A stretch of DNA of 45,740 bases from DASWHD01 sp036393335. Its GTDB lineage: Bacteria; CG2-30-53-67; CG2-30-70-394. The stretch's first letter is position 1; every line of letters begins with the position of its first letter. The stretch lies in assembly GCA_036393335.1 (NCBI GenBank), contig DASWHD010000022.1:1-45740 (forward strand). The letters are read 5' to 3'. The notes beneath the pieces are model-generated. The model was not told where the DNA came from. It was given only the letters and a program-made list of their open reading frames with translations, and ran no database searches. This document shows, piece after piece, positions 32,578 through 41,020 of the stretch. The translations under genes and the position numbers were made by a program.

Positions 32578-33939
32578 ATGGCGAACAAACTGTTCGGCAC
32601 GGATGGGGTACGTGGCGTCGCCAACGTATATCCCATGGACGGGGAGACCGCGATGCGTCTAGGGCGCGCCGCCGCCCACATCTTCAAGAAGGGTGGCGAG
32701 CGACGCCACCGGATCGTCATCGGCAAGGATACACGCCTGTCAGGCTACTTGATCGAGTTCGCCCTCGCGTCGGGGATCTGCTCGATGGGTGTGGACGTCA
32801 CCTTAGTCGGGCCACTGCCGACGCCCGGCATCGCATTCATCACCCGCGGCCTGCGGGCCGATGCCGGCATCGTCATCTCCGCCTCGCACAACCCATACAT
32901 GGACAACGGCATCAAGTTCTTCGACTCGACCGGCCACAAGCTCCCGGATGAGATCGAAGCGGCGATCGAGGACTTGGTGGCGAGCGGCGAGATCGACAAT
33001 ATCCGCCCGACCGCCGAGGAGATCGGCTCGGCATTTCGCGTCAATGATGCGGTCGGCCGGTACGTCTCTTATCTGAAGACCGCCTTCTCTGCCCAGTACG
33101 ACCTAGAACGGGTACGCATGGTGATCGATTGCGCCCATGGTGCCACCTACAAGGTCGCGCCGCTGGTGTTCGCCGAATTGGGCGCCGAGACCATCGTCAT
33201 CAACGACTCGCCGGACGGCACCAATATCAACGATGCCTGTGGTTCCACCCACCCCGAGGGGATGCGTGAGGCGGTACGCGCCTACCGCGCCGATTTCGGG
33301 GTGGCCTTTGACGGCGACGGGGACCGGCTGATCATGGCGGACGAGAACGGCGAGATCGTGGACGGCGATCACATCATGGCCATTGCCGCTCTCGCCATGA
33401 AGCAGCGCGGTGAGTTGCGCCACGACACGGTGGTCGCGACGGTGATGAGCAACCTGGGGCTGGAGGTCTGCCTGCGCGACCACGGCATTGCCCTGCGCCG
33501 AGTCCAGGTCGGAGACCGGTACGTCATGGAGGAGATGCTGCGCGACGACCTCAACCTCGGCGGCGAGCAGTCGGGACACATCATCTTCCGCGACTGGAAC
33601 ACCACCGGCGATGGGGTCCTCACCGCCCTGCAGGTGCTCGACATCTCCCGCACCACCGGCAAGCCGCTCTCTGAGCTCTCCGCGGTGATGACCGATTACC
33701 CGCAGGTCCTGCGCAACCTGAGGGTACAGAGCAAGCCTCCCCTGAAGGAGCTACCGGAGGTGACCGCCGCCATCGCCGACGCCGAGGCGACGCTTGGAGA
33801 CCACGGACGGGTGCTGGTCCGCTATTCAGGGACGGAACCCAAGGCGCGGGTGATGGTGGAGGGGGAGAGCGAGTCCACGGTGACCCGTCTCGCCGACCAG
33901 ATCGCGGCGATCCTCACCGCCGCCATCGGGCAACAGTAG
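32578..33939 (+). CDS. glmM: Phosphoglucosamine mutase
   Basis: Converts glucosamine-6-phosphate to glucosamine-1-phosphate, feeding UDP-GlcNAc for peptidoglycan and LPS. The 453-residue product has the phosphoserine loop GIVISASHNP (active S103), the metal loop DGDGDR at 245-250, the sugar-binding GGEQSGH loop near 325-330 and the C-terminal phosphate-binding RYSGTEPKARVMVEG. The ATG at 32578 lies one base after the ybbR TAG and has GGGAGAACTAGG as ribosome site. Its last-gene position in the c-di-AMP module suits the known GlmM-CdaA interaction. Confidence 0.96.
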   Translation: MANKLFGTDGVRGVANVYPMDGETAMRLGRAAAHIFKKGGERRHRIVIGKDTRLSGYLIEFALASGICSMGVDVTLVGPLPTPGIAFITRGLRADAGIVISASHNPYMDNGIKFFDSTGHKLPDEIEAAIEDLVASGEIDNIRPTAEEIGSAFRVNDAVGRYVSYLKTAFSAQYDLERVRMVIDCAHGATYKVAPLVFAELGAETIVINDSPDGTNINDACGSTHPEGMREAVRAYRADFGVAFDGDGDRLIMADENGEIVDGDHIMAIAALAMKQRGELRHDTVVATVMSNLGLEVCLRDHGIALRRVQVGDRYVMEEMLRDDLNLGGEQSGHIIFRDWNTTGDGVLTALQVLDISRTTGKPLSELSAVMTDYPQVLRNLRVQSKPPLKELPEVTAAIADAEATLGDHGRVLVRYSGTEPKARVMVEGESESTVTRLADQIAAILTAAIGQQ

Positions 33940-34044
33940 CGGCCCATCCCACCCCCGGGTCGGCAGCAAGTGCCACCAGCAAGCCTTGCGCGAAAGTGTG
34001 GGAAACGACGAGTGAAGCAGAGCAATGGACCGACTGCCCGTCGC

Positions 34045-34449
34045 TCATGGCACCACCTCAAACCACAGGGGTGAGCGGTCGTCGGTCGCCCCGTTGTAGT
34101 TGATGGTGATCTCATCACCCGGCGCGATGTCCCGCAGGGCAACGTAATCGATCACCAGCTCGTCCATGCGTCTGATGTACCTGGCGTTCGGTGTGTACGA
34201 ATGGTTGTAGAGCGACCCCGCACCCAGGGCGAGCGCCCCCTCGTTCCCCCAGGCATAGCAATAATTCACCAGCAGGCTGCGTTCGATGTGCGGCCACTGC
34301 TCGTCCGGGATCACCAGGGCGTACGCGCGGTCGAACACCTCGCCCTGTCTGATCGATGCGATCGCAAAGACCCCCCGTCCCCGGCCAGGGGAGAGTCGGA
34401 CCTCGAGGTTGGGGGTGGTAGACGGAACGACGGGGGGTGTGGTGAGCAT
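34045..34449 (-). CDS. Small SET-domain protein (putative protein lysine methyltransferase)
   Basis: Predicted 134-residue protein that is almost entirely a SET domain. It shows GRGRGVFA (22-29) for S-adenosylmethionine binding, the NHS motif with flanking YNHSYTPNA (81-89), and the catalytic-type tyrosine Y118 in EITINYNG. It lacks the post-SET cysteines. Bacterial SET proteins methylate lysines of ribosomal or DNA-binding proteins in the few known cases; the target here is unknown. The ATG at 34449 gives the compact domain; a longer frame to 34584 would enter composite repeat B. It converges with glmM and has no operon partner. Confidence 0.78.
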   Translation of the reverse strand: MLTTPPVVPSTTPNLEVRLSPGRGRGVFAIASIRQGEVFDRAYALVIPDEQWPHIERSLLVNYCYAWGNEGALALGAGSLYNHSYTPNARYIRRMDELVIDYVALRDIAPGDEITINYNGATDDRSPLWFEVVP

Positions 34450-34565
34450 AGACGTATCGACTCCTACCTGGTGGACATACACCTTGCTCGGCTCAGCAGC
34501 ACATTTCGGCGATGCCTCGCGGTGGCCGGCGCCAGGCCGACGGCGCACCGCGGTAGGTGACGGTG

Positions 34566-34796
34566 CTAGGCCCGCACTGCTCACCAGGAATCGTCGCTAG
34601 CCCGTGCAAATGGTCGTAGATCCTGGGTGGTCCCCGGTAGGAGCCCGAATCCCTTCGGCGACTAGGCCCGCAGGGCCTGCCGCGCGGATGGCGCGGGTCG
34701 TCGGCGCTTCCGGCTCCTACCCTCGTTGAGAACACGGCCAGAAGGTGCGGGCTGTTGCGCGGGCGCAGCAGAGTCATGGTGAGAAATGCAGGCCAG
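34566..34796. repeat. Composite TIR-BIME element, copy B (most diverged)
   Basis: A 231-bp element with degenerate ends: left CTAGGCCCGCACTGCTCACCA (split as 11+10 bases at 34566-34586) and right TGGTGAGAAATGCAGGCCAG (34777-34796). The core at 34637-34720 has the paired REP units with GTAG feet. The 20-bp palindrome of copies A and D is missing. It lies 116 bp upstream of the SET gene, in the same orientation as the other copies. Confidence 0.8.
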
Positions 34797-35018
34797 AGGC
34801 CGGGGCCACGACCAACGCACAGCCGGCCGTCTGTCACAATTCCGCGCATGCAGACTCAACCCCTCGGGTCTCCTCCACCCTACGTACCGCCGCATCGTCA
34901 CAAGCCAGGGCGACGCAGCCATCGGGCACGCTTCCCGCCCCCAATAGGGCGGAAACAACACCCGGCTGCGCCACTTTTCATACCCTTTCTCGCGCCGGTA
35001 TTTTAGCGGCCCGCGGGG
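34797..35018. other. Non-coding spacer between repeat B and the pgsA terminator
   Basis: No gene is seen. It contains an imperfect hairpin near 34929-34952 (TTCCCGCCC against GGGCGGAA). Frames on both strands show no domain or ribosome site. Confidence 0.4.
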
Positions 35019-35055
35019 AAAAAAGCAGGGGGCCACAGGAGGACACGGTGACCCC
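35019..35055 (-). terminator. Intrinsic terminator after pgsA
   Basis: On the minus strand an 8-bp stem (GGGGTCAC at 35055-35048, GTGGCCCC at 35036-35029, one U-G pair) with an 11-base loop is followed four bases later by six T (35024-35019). It begins 8 bases after the pgsA stop and would end the Kdo-pgsA transcript. Confidence 0.75.
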
Positions 35056-35063
35056 TCGGCCGC

Positions 35064-35633
35064 CTACCCCCGGATGCTACCATCGACAGAAACTCCTCCT
35101 CGCCAGTAACCGAAGCCATATTGGAGACCGGAGATGACCGCCAGGGCCATCGACAGCCAGAGGAAGAACGTGCCCATCGCACGGAACGGGAGGAATGAGA
35201 CGAACCAGATGTGGTCCACCAGGAGCATCAGGATCGCGGTGATCTGCGCCCCGACCTTCCATTTGCCGAGGGACTCGGCGGCGAGCACGACTCCCTCGCT
35301 GGCAGCCAGAGCACGCAGGCCTGTCACGGCGAACTCCCGGCCGAGGATGACGATCGCAATCCACGCCGGCACCCGGTCGACCTCTACCAACATCACCAGT
35401 GCCGCCGTCACCAACACCTTGTCGGCGATCGGATCGAGGAGCTTGCCCAGGCGCGTCACCTGGCCGTATCGGCGGGCGAGGTAGCCATCGAAGAAATCGG
35501 TGATGGCGGCGATGGCGAAGACCCATCCGGCTCCCCAGTAGGTCCGGTTGTCCACGGCGAGGGGGTAAAAGAACAGGATGAAGACCGGCACCAAGACCAC
35601 GCGGAACAGAGTGAGGGCATTGGGGAGGTTCAT
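35064..35633 (-). CDS. pgsA: CDP-diacylglycerol-glycerol-3-phosphate 3-phosphatidyltransferase
   Basis: Inner-membrane enzyme making phosphatidylglycerol phosphate, the first committed step to phosphatidylglycerol and cardiolipin. The 189-residue product has several transmembrane helices (about 8-24, 32-50, 75-95, 125-143, 148-168) and the full CDP-alcohol transferase motif: D49, G50, A53, R54, G63, D67 and D71. The N-terminus MNLPNALTLFR is typical. No strong ribosome site precedes the ATG. It lies 114 bp after kdsC, probably last in the operon, and is followed by a terminator. Confidence 0.94.
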   Translation of the reverse strand: MNLPNALTLFRVVLVPVFILFFYPLAVDNRTYWGAGWVFAIAAITDFFDGYLARRYGQVTRLGKLLDPIADKVLVTAALVMLVEVDRVPAWIAIVILGREFAVTGLRALAASEGVVLAAESLGKWKVGAQITAILMLLVDHIWFVSFLPFRAMGTFFLWLSMALAVISGLQYGFGYWRGGVSVDGSIRG

Positions 35634-35747
35634 ACGGAGAAGTCGCTCACACCGGAGGGACGACGATCACACAGGAGAGGGGTAACGGCTCGCGACCAGA
35701 CGCCCTGTGTCGGCTGTGTCTCTGTGGTAAAGAGGCCTAGCAGGGAG

Positions 35748-36281
35748 TCACTCACTCAGGTAGGCGCGCATGATGGCGTCCCACTTGCCCTGAGCCTTGA
35801 GGATAAGCTCAACCAGCTCGCATACCGCCCCGCGGCCACCCGCGAAACGGCTGACGAAGTGGGCGTGAGCGATCGCCTCGCGCGCGGCGTCGGCCACGGT
35901 GGCGGCGAGGCCGACACGCGTAAGCAGCGGTAGATCGACGATATCGTCGCCCATGTAGGCGACCTGTCCTGGCTCCAGGCCGGCAGCGGCGACGATCTTC
36001 TCGAAGACCGGCAGCTTCTCCTTCGCCCCCTGGTGAACGAGGGAGATGCCAATCTCGGCGGCGCGCTGATCGACGACCGGCGAGCTGCGCCCCGTGATGA
36101 TGCCAAAGGTGAGGCCATGGCGGCCGGCAAGCTTGATACGGTGGCCGTCGCGGACGTGGAAGCTCTTCGACTCCCGTCCAAGGGAATCGTAGGTGATGCG
36201 CCCATCCGTGAGCACCCCATCCACGTCGAGGAGAATGAGACGGACGGCCACGGCACGCTGGCTGAAGTCGGCATGTTCCAT
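35748..36281 (-). CDS. kdsC: 3-deoxy-D-manno-octulosonate 8-phosphate phosphatase
   Basis: HAD-superfamily phosphatase that removes phosphate from Kdo-8-phosphate. The 177-residue product has the catalytic DVDGVLTDG (nucleophile D19, acid/base D21), the ITGRSS motif II, a KEKLP lysine and the GDDIVDLPLL motif. It lacks a cap domain, as expected for this tetrameric family. The ATG at 36281 is used although no ribosome site is evident. A 329-bp gap, mostly composite repeat C, separates it from kdsD, so it may be transcribed partly on its own. Confidence 0.93.
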   Translation of the reverse strand: MEHADFSQRAVAVRLILLDVDGVLTDGRITYDSLGRESKSFHVRDGHRIKLAGRHGLTFGIITGRSSPVVDQRAAEIGISLVHQGAKEKLPVFEKIVAAAGLEPGQVAYMGDDIVDLPLLTRVGLAATVADAAREAIAHAHFVSRFAGGRGAVCELVELILKAQGKWDAIMRAYLSE

Positions 36282-36404
36282 GGGTGGTGGCTACTATTCC
36301 GGGACGCGGTGTGAGAATTCCGGGATAGCGGGAAGAATGAAGACAGAATTTTGCTTCATGACCCCGTAGCGGCCGTCCATCCCTAACCCCTGGCCCCTAA
36401 TCCT

Positions 36405-36600
36405 TAGCCCGCATTTCTCACCAGGGATCGTGGCGAGCGCGCGTAAATGACCATAGATCCTGGCCGGCCCGCGGTAGGAGCCGAATCCCTTCGGCGACCT
36501 GCCACATTGGGTCGCCGATAGAATCGGCTCCTACCACGGCCGAGGACAGATGCGGGCAGTTGCGCGGGCGGAGCAGATTCATGGTGAGAAATCCGGGCTA
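36405..36600. repeat. Composite TIR-BIME element, copy C (inside the Kdo operon)
   Basis: A 196-bp element with 19-bp ends: TAGCCCGCATTTCTCACCA (36405-36423) and TGGTGAGAAATCCGGGCTA (36582-36600), one mismatch. The core at 36474-36534 is a compact pair of REP hairpins with GTAG feet that can also pair with each other over about 27 bp. The 20-bp palindrome of copies A and D is absent at the homologous spot. It ends 10 bp before the kdsD stop and starts 123 bp before the kdsC start. A CCCTAAC-like run lies just outside its left end. Confidence 0.88.
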
Positions 36601-36610
36601 GCCCCTGCTA

Positions 36611-37594
36611 TTAAACGATCTTCGCCTTGAGGCAGTCGTGGAGGTGGATGACCCCCACCGGCGCCTGGGCCGGGTCCACGATCACCAGGCTGGTGATGTT
36701 CCGCTCTTCCATGCGTGCCACGGCGAGGGCGGCGAGGGCATCGGCCTCGATGGTCCTCGGGTTCTTGCCCATGAAGTTGGAGACCGGCTCAGCGAGGGGC
36801 GAGCCATGGCTCTCCAGGGCACGGCGCAAGTCACCATCGGTCAGGATCCCCGCAAGGCGCCCCTGTCCGTCCACCACCGTCGTCAGCCCGAGCTTCTTCG
36901 CGGTCATCTCCAGTAGTGCCTCTTTGAGGGTACGATCCTGCGCGACGACGGGGAGGGCGTCACCGCTGTGCATCAGGTCTGCCACCTTGACGAACAGGCG
37001 CCGGCCGAGGCTGCCGCCGGGGTGAAACTGGGCAAAGTCCTCGGGCCGGAAGTTCCGTCGCTCCAACAGCGCCACCGCCAGCGCGTCCCCCATGGCGAGG
37101 GTGGCGGTGGTGGAGGAGGTAGGGACGATGTTCAGGTTGCATGCCTCCTTTTCGACCCCAACGTCGAGGACGACCTGCGCACGCTGGGCGAGGAGCGAAT
37201 CGAGGCCGCCAGTCATGGCGATCAGCGGACACGCCATGCGCTCGATCATCGGGATCAGCCGCACCACCTCCTCGGTGTTGCCGCTGTTGGAGATCGCGAT
37301 CACCACGTCACCGCGGGTGACCATGCCGAAGTCGCCATGGATCCCTTCGGCGGGATGGAGAAAGGTCGCCGGGGTGCCGGTGCTCGCGAGGGTGGCGGTA
37401 ATCTTCTTGCCTACCAGCCCGGATTTGCCCATGCCGGTCACCACTACCTTTCCCGGGCAGGCGAGGAGAAGGTCGATAGCCGCGTGGAAACTCTCCCCGA
37501 GGCGCGCCCCCATGTGGCGAATCGCCTCGGCCTCGATCTCCAGAACCCGGCGCCCAATGGCCAGGCTGTCGGTGGGGCAGGATTCCTTAGCCAT
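36611..37594 (-). CDS. kdsD: Arabinose-5-phosphate isomerase (KdsD/KpsF family)
   Basis: Interconverts ribulose-5-phosphate and arabinose-5-phosphate, the first step of Kdo synthesis. The 327-residue product equals the E. coli length (328). It has an N-terminal SIS domain (about 35-175) with GMGKSGLVGKK, SNSGNTEEV and the PTSSTTATLAMGDALA stretch, then two CBS domains (about 205-327: LMHSGDALPVV, LTDGDLRRAL, FMGKNPRTI). The ATG at 37594 gives the normal length; upstream frame extensions overlap kdsA. It lies 32 bp after kdsA. Confidence 0.94.
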   Translation of the reverse strand: MAKESCPTDSLAIGRRVLEIEAEAIRHMGARLGESFHAAIDLLLACPGKVVVTGMGKSGLVGKKITATLASTGTPATFLHPAEGIHGDFGMVTRGDVVIAISNSGNTEEVVRLIPMIERMACPLIAMTGGLDSLLAQRAQVVLDVGVEKEACNLNIVPTSSTTATLAMGDALAVALLERRNFRPEDFAQFHPGGSLGRRLFVKVADLMHSGDALPVVAQDRTLKEALLEMTAKKLGLTTVVDGQGRLAGILTDGDLRRALESHGSPLAEPVSNFMGKNPRTIEADALAALAVARMEERNITSLVIVDPAQAPVGVIHLHDCLKAKIV

Positions 37595-37626
37595 GTCTGA
37601 GTCGTGCGCTGGCTGGTGCCTCACCA

Positions 37627-38484
37627 CTACCCGGCCAACGCCTCCTCGATCGCCCGGACCTCCATCAGTAGCCCCTTCAGCTCCGCCAGCGGCACCATGT
37701 TCGGACCATCGGAAAGTGCGGTGTCTGGTTCCGGGTGCACCTCCATAAAGAGGGCGTCCACCCCGGCCGCCACCGCGGCGCGGGTGAGATAGGGCACGAA
37801 GCGGCGCTGGCCCCCTGACTTCCCGCCAAGCCCGCCGGGGAGCTGCACCGAGTGGGTACAGTCGAACACCACCGGATACCCCAGCTCTCGTAGGATCGGC
37901 AGGGAGCGCATATCCGATACCAGGTTGTTGTAGCCGAAGGAGACGCCCCGCTCCGTGAGGGTGACGCGGTGGTTGCCCGTGGAGGTCGCCTTGGCGAGGA
38001 CATTCTGTGCATCCCACGGTGCCAGAAATTGCCCCTTCTTGATGTTCACCACGCGGCCGCTCTTCGCCACCGCCACCACGAAATCGGTCTGCCGGCACAG
38101 AAAGGCCGGCACCTGGAGGATATCCACGACCTCGGCCGCGGGCGCAATCTGGGCCTCCGTGTGGACGTCCGAGATTACCGGCACCCCCACTTCGTCCTTC
38201 ACCTTCTGCAGAATACGCAATCCCTCCTCCAGTCCGGGACCACGGAAGCTGTCTACGGCGGTGCGGTTGGCCTTGTCGAAGGAGGACTTGAAGACGTACG
38301 GGATCCCCAGCTCACGGGCAATGGCGGCGATCGCTTCGGCGGTGCGCAGGGCCAAGCCCTCGCTCTCGATGGCACACGGGCCGGCGAGCAGGACCACGGG
38401 CCGGCCGCCACCCATGATCACCTGTTGGGTCACCTCGACGGTGCGAGTGGGGGGTGTGTGGAGGGACAACATGGGATGGCTCAC
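37627..38484 (-). CDS. kdsA: 3-deoxy-D-manno-octulosonate 8-phosphate synthase (Cys-type, metal-dependent class)
   Basis: Condenses arabinose-5-phosphate with phosphoenolpyruvate to Kdo-8-phosphate. The 285-residue product contains LLAGPCAIES, KSSFDKANR, SDVHTEAQI, RQTDFVVA and the C-terminal MEVHPEPDTALSDGPN. C37 in AGPCAIES is the metal-ligand position; the metal-independent E. coli type has Asn here, so this belongs to the metal-dependent class known from Aquifex. Its ATG overlaps the pyrG TGA by 4 bases (38481-38484). Confidence 0.95.
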   Translation of the reverse strand: MSHPMLSLHTPPTRTVEVTQQVIMGGGRPVVLLAGPCAIESEGLALRTAEAIAAIARELGIPYVFKSSFDKANRTAVDSFRGPGLEEGLRILQKVKDEVGVPVISDVHTEAQIAPAAEVVDILQVPAFLCRQTDFVVAVAKSGRVVNIKKGQFLAPWDAQNVLAKATSTGNHRVTLTERGVSFGYNNLVSDMRSLPILRELGYPVVFDCTHSVQLPGGLGGKSGGQRRFVPYLTRAAVAAGVDALFMEVHPEPDTALSDGPNMVPLAELKGLLMEVRAIEEALAG

Positions 38485-40142
38485 GCTAGCAGCTCCACTT
38501 CCTGCGGCGCCCGGTGGTAGGCGAGCGCCGCCGCCACGAAGTCCCGGAACAACGGATGGGGCTTACGCGGCCGAGAGGTGAACTCCGGATGGAACTGGGT
38601 GGCGACAAACCACGGGTGGTCCGGCAGCTCGACAATCTCAACCAATTCCAAACCATCGCCCTGGTAGAGGCCGGTGAAGCGCAGTCCGGCTCGCTCGAGC
38701 TGCTCGCGGTAACGGTTGTTGAGCTCGTAGCGGTGGCGGTGCCGCTCATGGACGACCAGGGTGTCATATGCCATGGCTGCCAGGGAGCCTTCGACCAAGT
38801 TGCACCGGTAAGACCCCAGCCGCATGGTGCCACCCTTGTTGCTCTCCGCGGTACGGTGCTGCGCCTCACCGGTGCGCGGGTCGACCCAGTCGGTGACCAG
38901 GTCGATCACCGGGTCCGGAGTGTCCGGGGCGAACTCGGTAGAATTGGCCGCGGCGAGGCCGCAGACGTCGCGCGCAATCTCGATTACCGCGCATTGCATG
39001 CCGAGGCAGATGCCGAGGAATGGGACGCGGTGTTCACGGGCGTAGCGGACGGCGCGGATCTTCCCGTTCACGCCCCGCTCCCCAAAGCCCCCGGGCACCA
39101 AGATGCCGTCGCAACCCGCAAAGGCATCGGCGACACGCTCGCCGTCGAGCTGCTCTGCATCGATCCACTCGAAGTGAACTCGCGTGTCGTTCGCCAGGCC
39201 ACCATGAGTGAGGGCCTCACAGAGGGACTTGTACGACTCCTTAAGCTCGACGTACTTGCCGACCAGACCGATGGTGGTGACATGGGTGGGATGGGTAATT
39301 CCAGCTACCACCGCCTCCCAGTCGGCAAGGCTGGCGGGCCCCGCCTTCAACCGCAGGCGATCGATGAGCAGGCGCCCCAGCCCCTCCTCGTGAAAGAACA
39401 GGGGGAGCTGGTAGATCGACTGCACGTCCAGTGCCGAGATGACGCAGCGCTCCTCCATGTTGCAGTACAGGGCGATCTTGCGCCGCATGTCGAGCGGCAG
39501 GCGCTGCCGGGTGCGGCATAGCAAGACATCTGGCTGGATACCGATGGCGCGCAGCTCCTTCACCGAATGCTGGGTCGGCTTGGACTTCATCTCCCCCGCG
39601 GCCTCGATGTATGGCACCAGGGTGAGGTGTACGTAGGCGACGTTGTCCTGGCCGACGTCAAACTGGAACTGGCGGATCGCCTCCAGGAAGGGGAGGGATT
39701 CGATGTCGCCGATGGTGCCGCCGATCTCGACGATGACGATATCGAAGCCGTCCGCCACCCCACGGATACATCCCTTGATCTCGTCGGTGATGTGGGGAAT
39801 GACCTGGATGGTGCCCCCGAGGTAGACACCACGTCGCTCCTTCTCGATGACCGAGTAGTAGATCTTGCCCGTGGTGTAATTGTTGCGGCGGGTCATGGCG
39901 GTGCTGATGAACCGCTCGTAGTGACCCAGATCGAGATCGGTCTCCGCCCCGTCCTCCGTCACGTAGACCTCGCCGTGCTGGTACGGGCTCATGGTACCCG
40001 GATCGACGTTGATGTACGGGTCGAGCTTCTGGATGGTGACCGAGTAGCCGTACGCTTCCAGCAAGGTGCCGATGGAGGCGGATGCCAGCCCCTTGCCCAG
40101 GGAGGAAACGACGCCGCCGGTCACGAAGATGTACTTAGTCAT
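38481..40142 (-). CDS. pyrG: CTP synthase
   Basis: Makes CTP from UTP with glutamine nitrogen. The 553-residue product has the synthetase domain (1 to about 268, beginning TKYIFVTGGVVSSLGKG with the P-loop, then KLDPYINVDPGTMSP and the EIGGTIGD motif) and a class I glutamine amidotransferase domain with PGGFG, the nucleophile Cys in GICLGMQ near 380 and HPEFTSRP near the end. The ATG at 40142 is preceded by GGGGAG 8 bases upstream. It is translationally coupled to kdsA; its product CTP is the substrate of KdsB, next door. Confidence 0.97.
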   Translation of the reverse strand: MTKYIFVTGGVVSSLGKGLASASIGTLLEAYGYSVTIQKLDPYINVDPGTMSPYQHGEVYVTEDGAETDLDLGHYERFISTAMTRRNNYTTGKIYYSVIEKERRGVYLGGTIQVIPHITDEIKGCIRGVADGFDIVIVEIGGTIGDIESLPFLEAIRQFQFDVGQDNVAYVHLTLVPYIEAAGEMKSKPTQHSVKELRAIGIQPDVLLCRTRQRLPLDMRRKIALYCNMEERCVISALDVQSIYQLPLFFHEEGLGRLLIDRLRLKAGPASLADWEAVVAGITHPTHVTTIGLVGKYVELKESYKSLCEALTHGGLANDTRVHFEWIDAEQLDGERVADAFAGCDGILVPGGFGERGVNGKIRAVRYAREHRVPFLGICLGMQCAVIEIARDVCGLAAANSTEFAPDTPDPVIDLVTDWVDPRTGEAQHRTAESNKGGTMRLGSYRCNLVEGSLAAMAYDTLVVHERHRHRYELNNRYREQLERAGLRFTGLYQGDGLELVEIVELPDHPWFVATQFHPEFTSRPRKPHPLFRDFVAAALAYHRAPQEVELLA

Positions 40143-40244
40143 ACCCTCGACTCCCCGAGCCACTAATAATTAACGGTACTTCCACAGCTCCCACTGGGCA
40201 GCCCGACCCGAGCCGTCGCAGGGGGACTCCAGCCGCCGTCGGCG

Positions 40245-41000
40245 CTATGTCTTGCCATCGGCCGATCCAACCACGAGGGCGCGGACCCGATCAAGGTCCG
40301 ATTGGGTATCCACGCCGATGGAATCGTCGGCGGTCTCCACCATGCGGATACGGTACCCCGCCTCCAGCACTCGGAGCTGCTCCAACCGTTCGACTTGTTC
40401 GAGCGGGCTGGGTGAGAGCCGGGACAGGTGCTGCAGGAAGTCATTCCGGTAGACGTACAGCCCGAGATGCTTGAACAGCGGCAGTATAGCCGGCTCTCCA
40501 CCCTCCCGTGGGTGGGGGATGGGGGCGCGCGAGAAGTACAGGGCATCCCCATTTTGGGCACATACCACCTTGACCACGTTCGGGTCGCGCCAGTCCCGCG
40601 CGTCGTGGATCCGCGTGTAGAGGGAGGCCATGTCCAGCGATGGGTCGGCGAGCAGTGGCTCGATGGCGGCTCCTACCACCCGTGGATCGATGAGCGGCTC
40701 GTCGCCCTGCAGATTGACGACGATCCCGGCCCCGATGAGGCGTGCAGCCTCCGCCACCCGATCCGTTCCTGACGGGTGATGTGGGTCGGTCATCACTGCC
40801 TCGCCACCAAACCGCTCCACTGCCCCTACGATCCGCTCGTCGTCGGTGGCAACCACCACCCGGTCCACCACCGCCACGCGCCGCGCGGCGTCATATACCC
40901 ACTGCACCATAGGCCGTCCGCCGATCTCCAGCAGGGCCTTGCCAGGCAGACGGCTGGAGGCGTAACGCGCGGGGATCACCACCAGGATATCGGTGACCAT
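40245..41000 (-). CDS. kdsB: 3-deoxy-manno-octulosonate cytidylyltransferase
   Basis: Activates Kdo with CTP to give CMP-Kdo for transfer to lipid A. The 251-residue product matches the family length of about 250 and shows VIPARYASSRLPGKAL (9-24), the TDPHHPSGTDR segment, NLQGDEPLI and the C-terminal GVDTQSDLDRV. The ATG at 41000 has a strong GAGGTGAG ribosome site. It is the first gene of kdsB-pyrG-kdsA-kdsD-kdsC-pgsA; only 20 bases separate its start from composite repeat D. Confidence 0.95.
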   Translation of the reverse strand: MVTDILVVIPARYASSRLPGKALLEIGGRPMVQWVYDAARRVAVVDRVVVATDDERIVGAVERFGGEAVMTDPHHPSGTDRVAEAARLIGAGIVVNLQGDEPLIDPRVVGAAIEPLLADPSLDMASLYTRIHDARDWRDPNVVKVVCAQNGDALYFSRAPIPHPREGGEPAILPLFKHLGLYVYRNDFLQHLSRLSPSPLEQVERLEQLRVLEAGYRIRMVETADDSIGVDTQSDLDRVRALVVGSADGKT

Positions 41001-41020
41001 CGTCTCACCTCGGATGGGGT

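Noticed and set aside
34662..35036. Minus-strand 124-codon frame downstream of pgsA
   Set aside because: It overlaps the pgsA terminator and repeat B and has no protein-like features.
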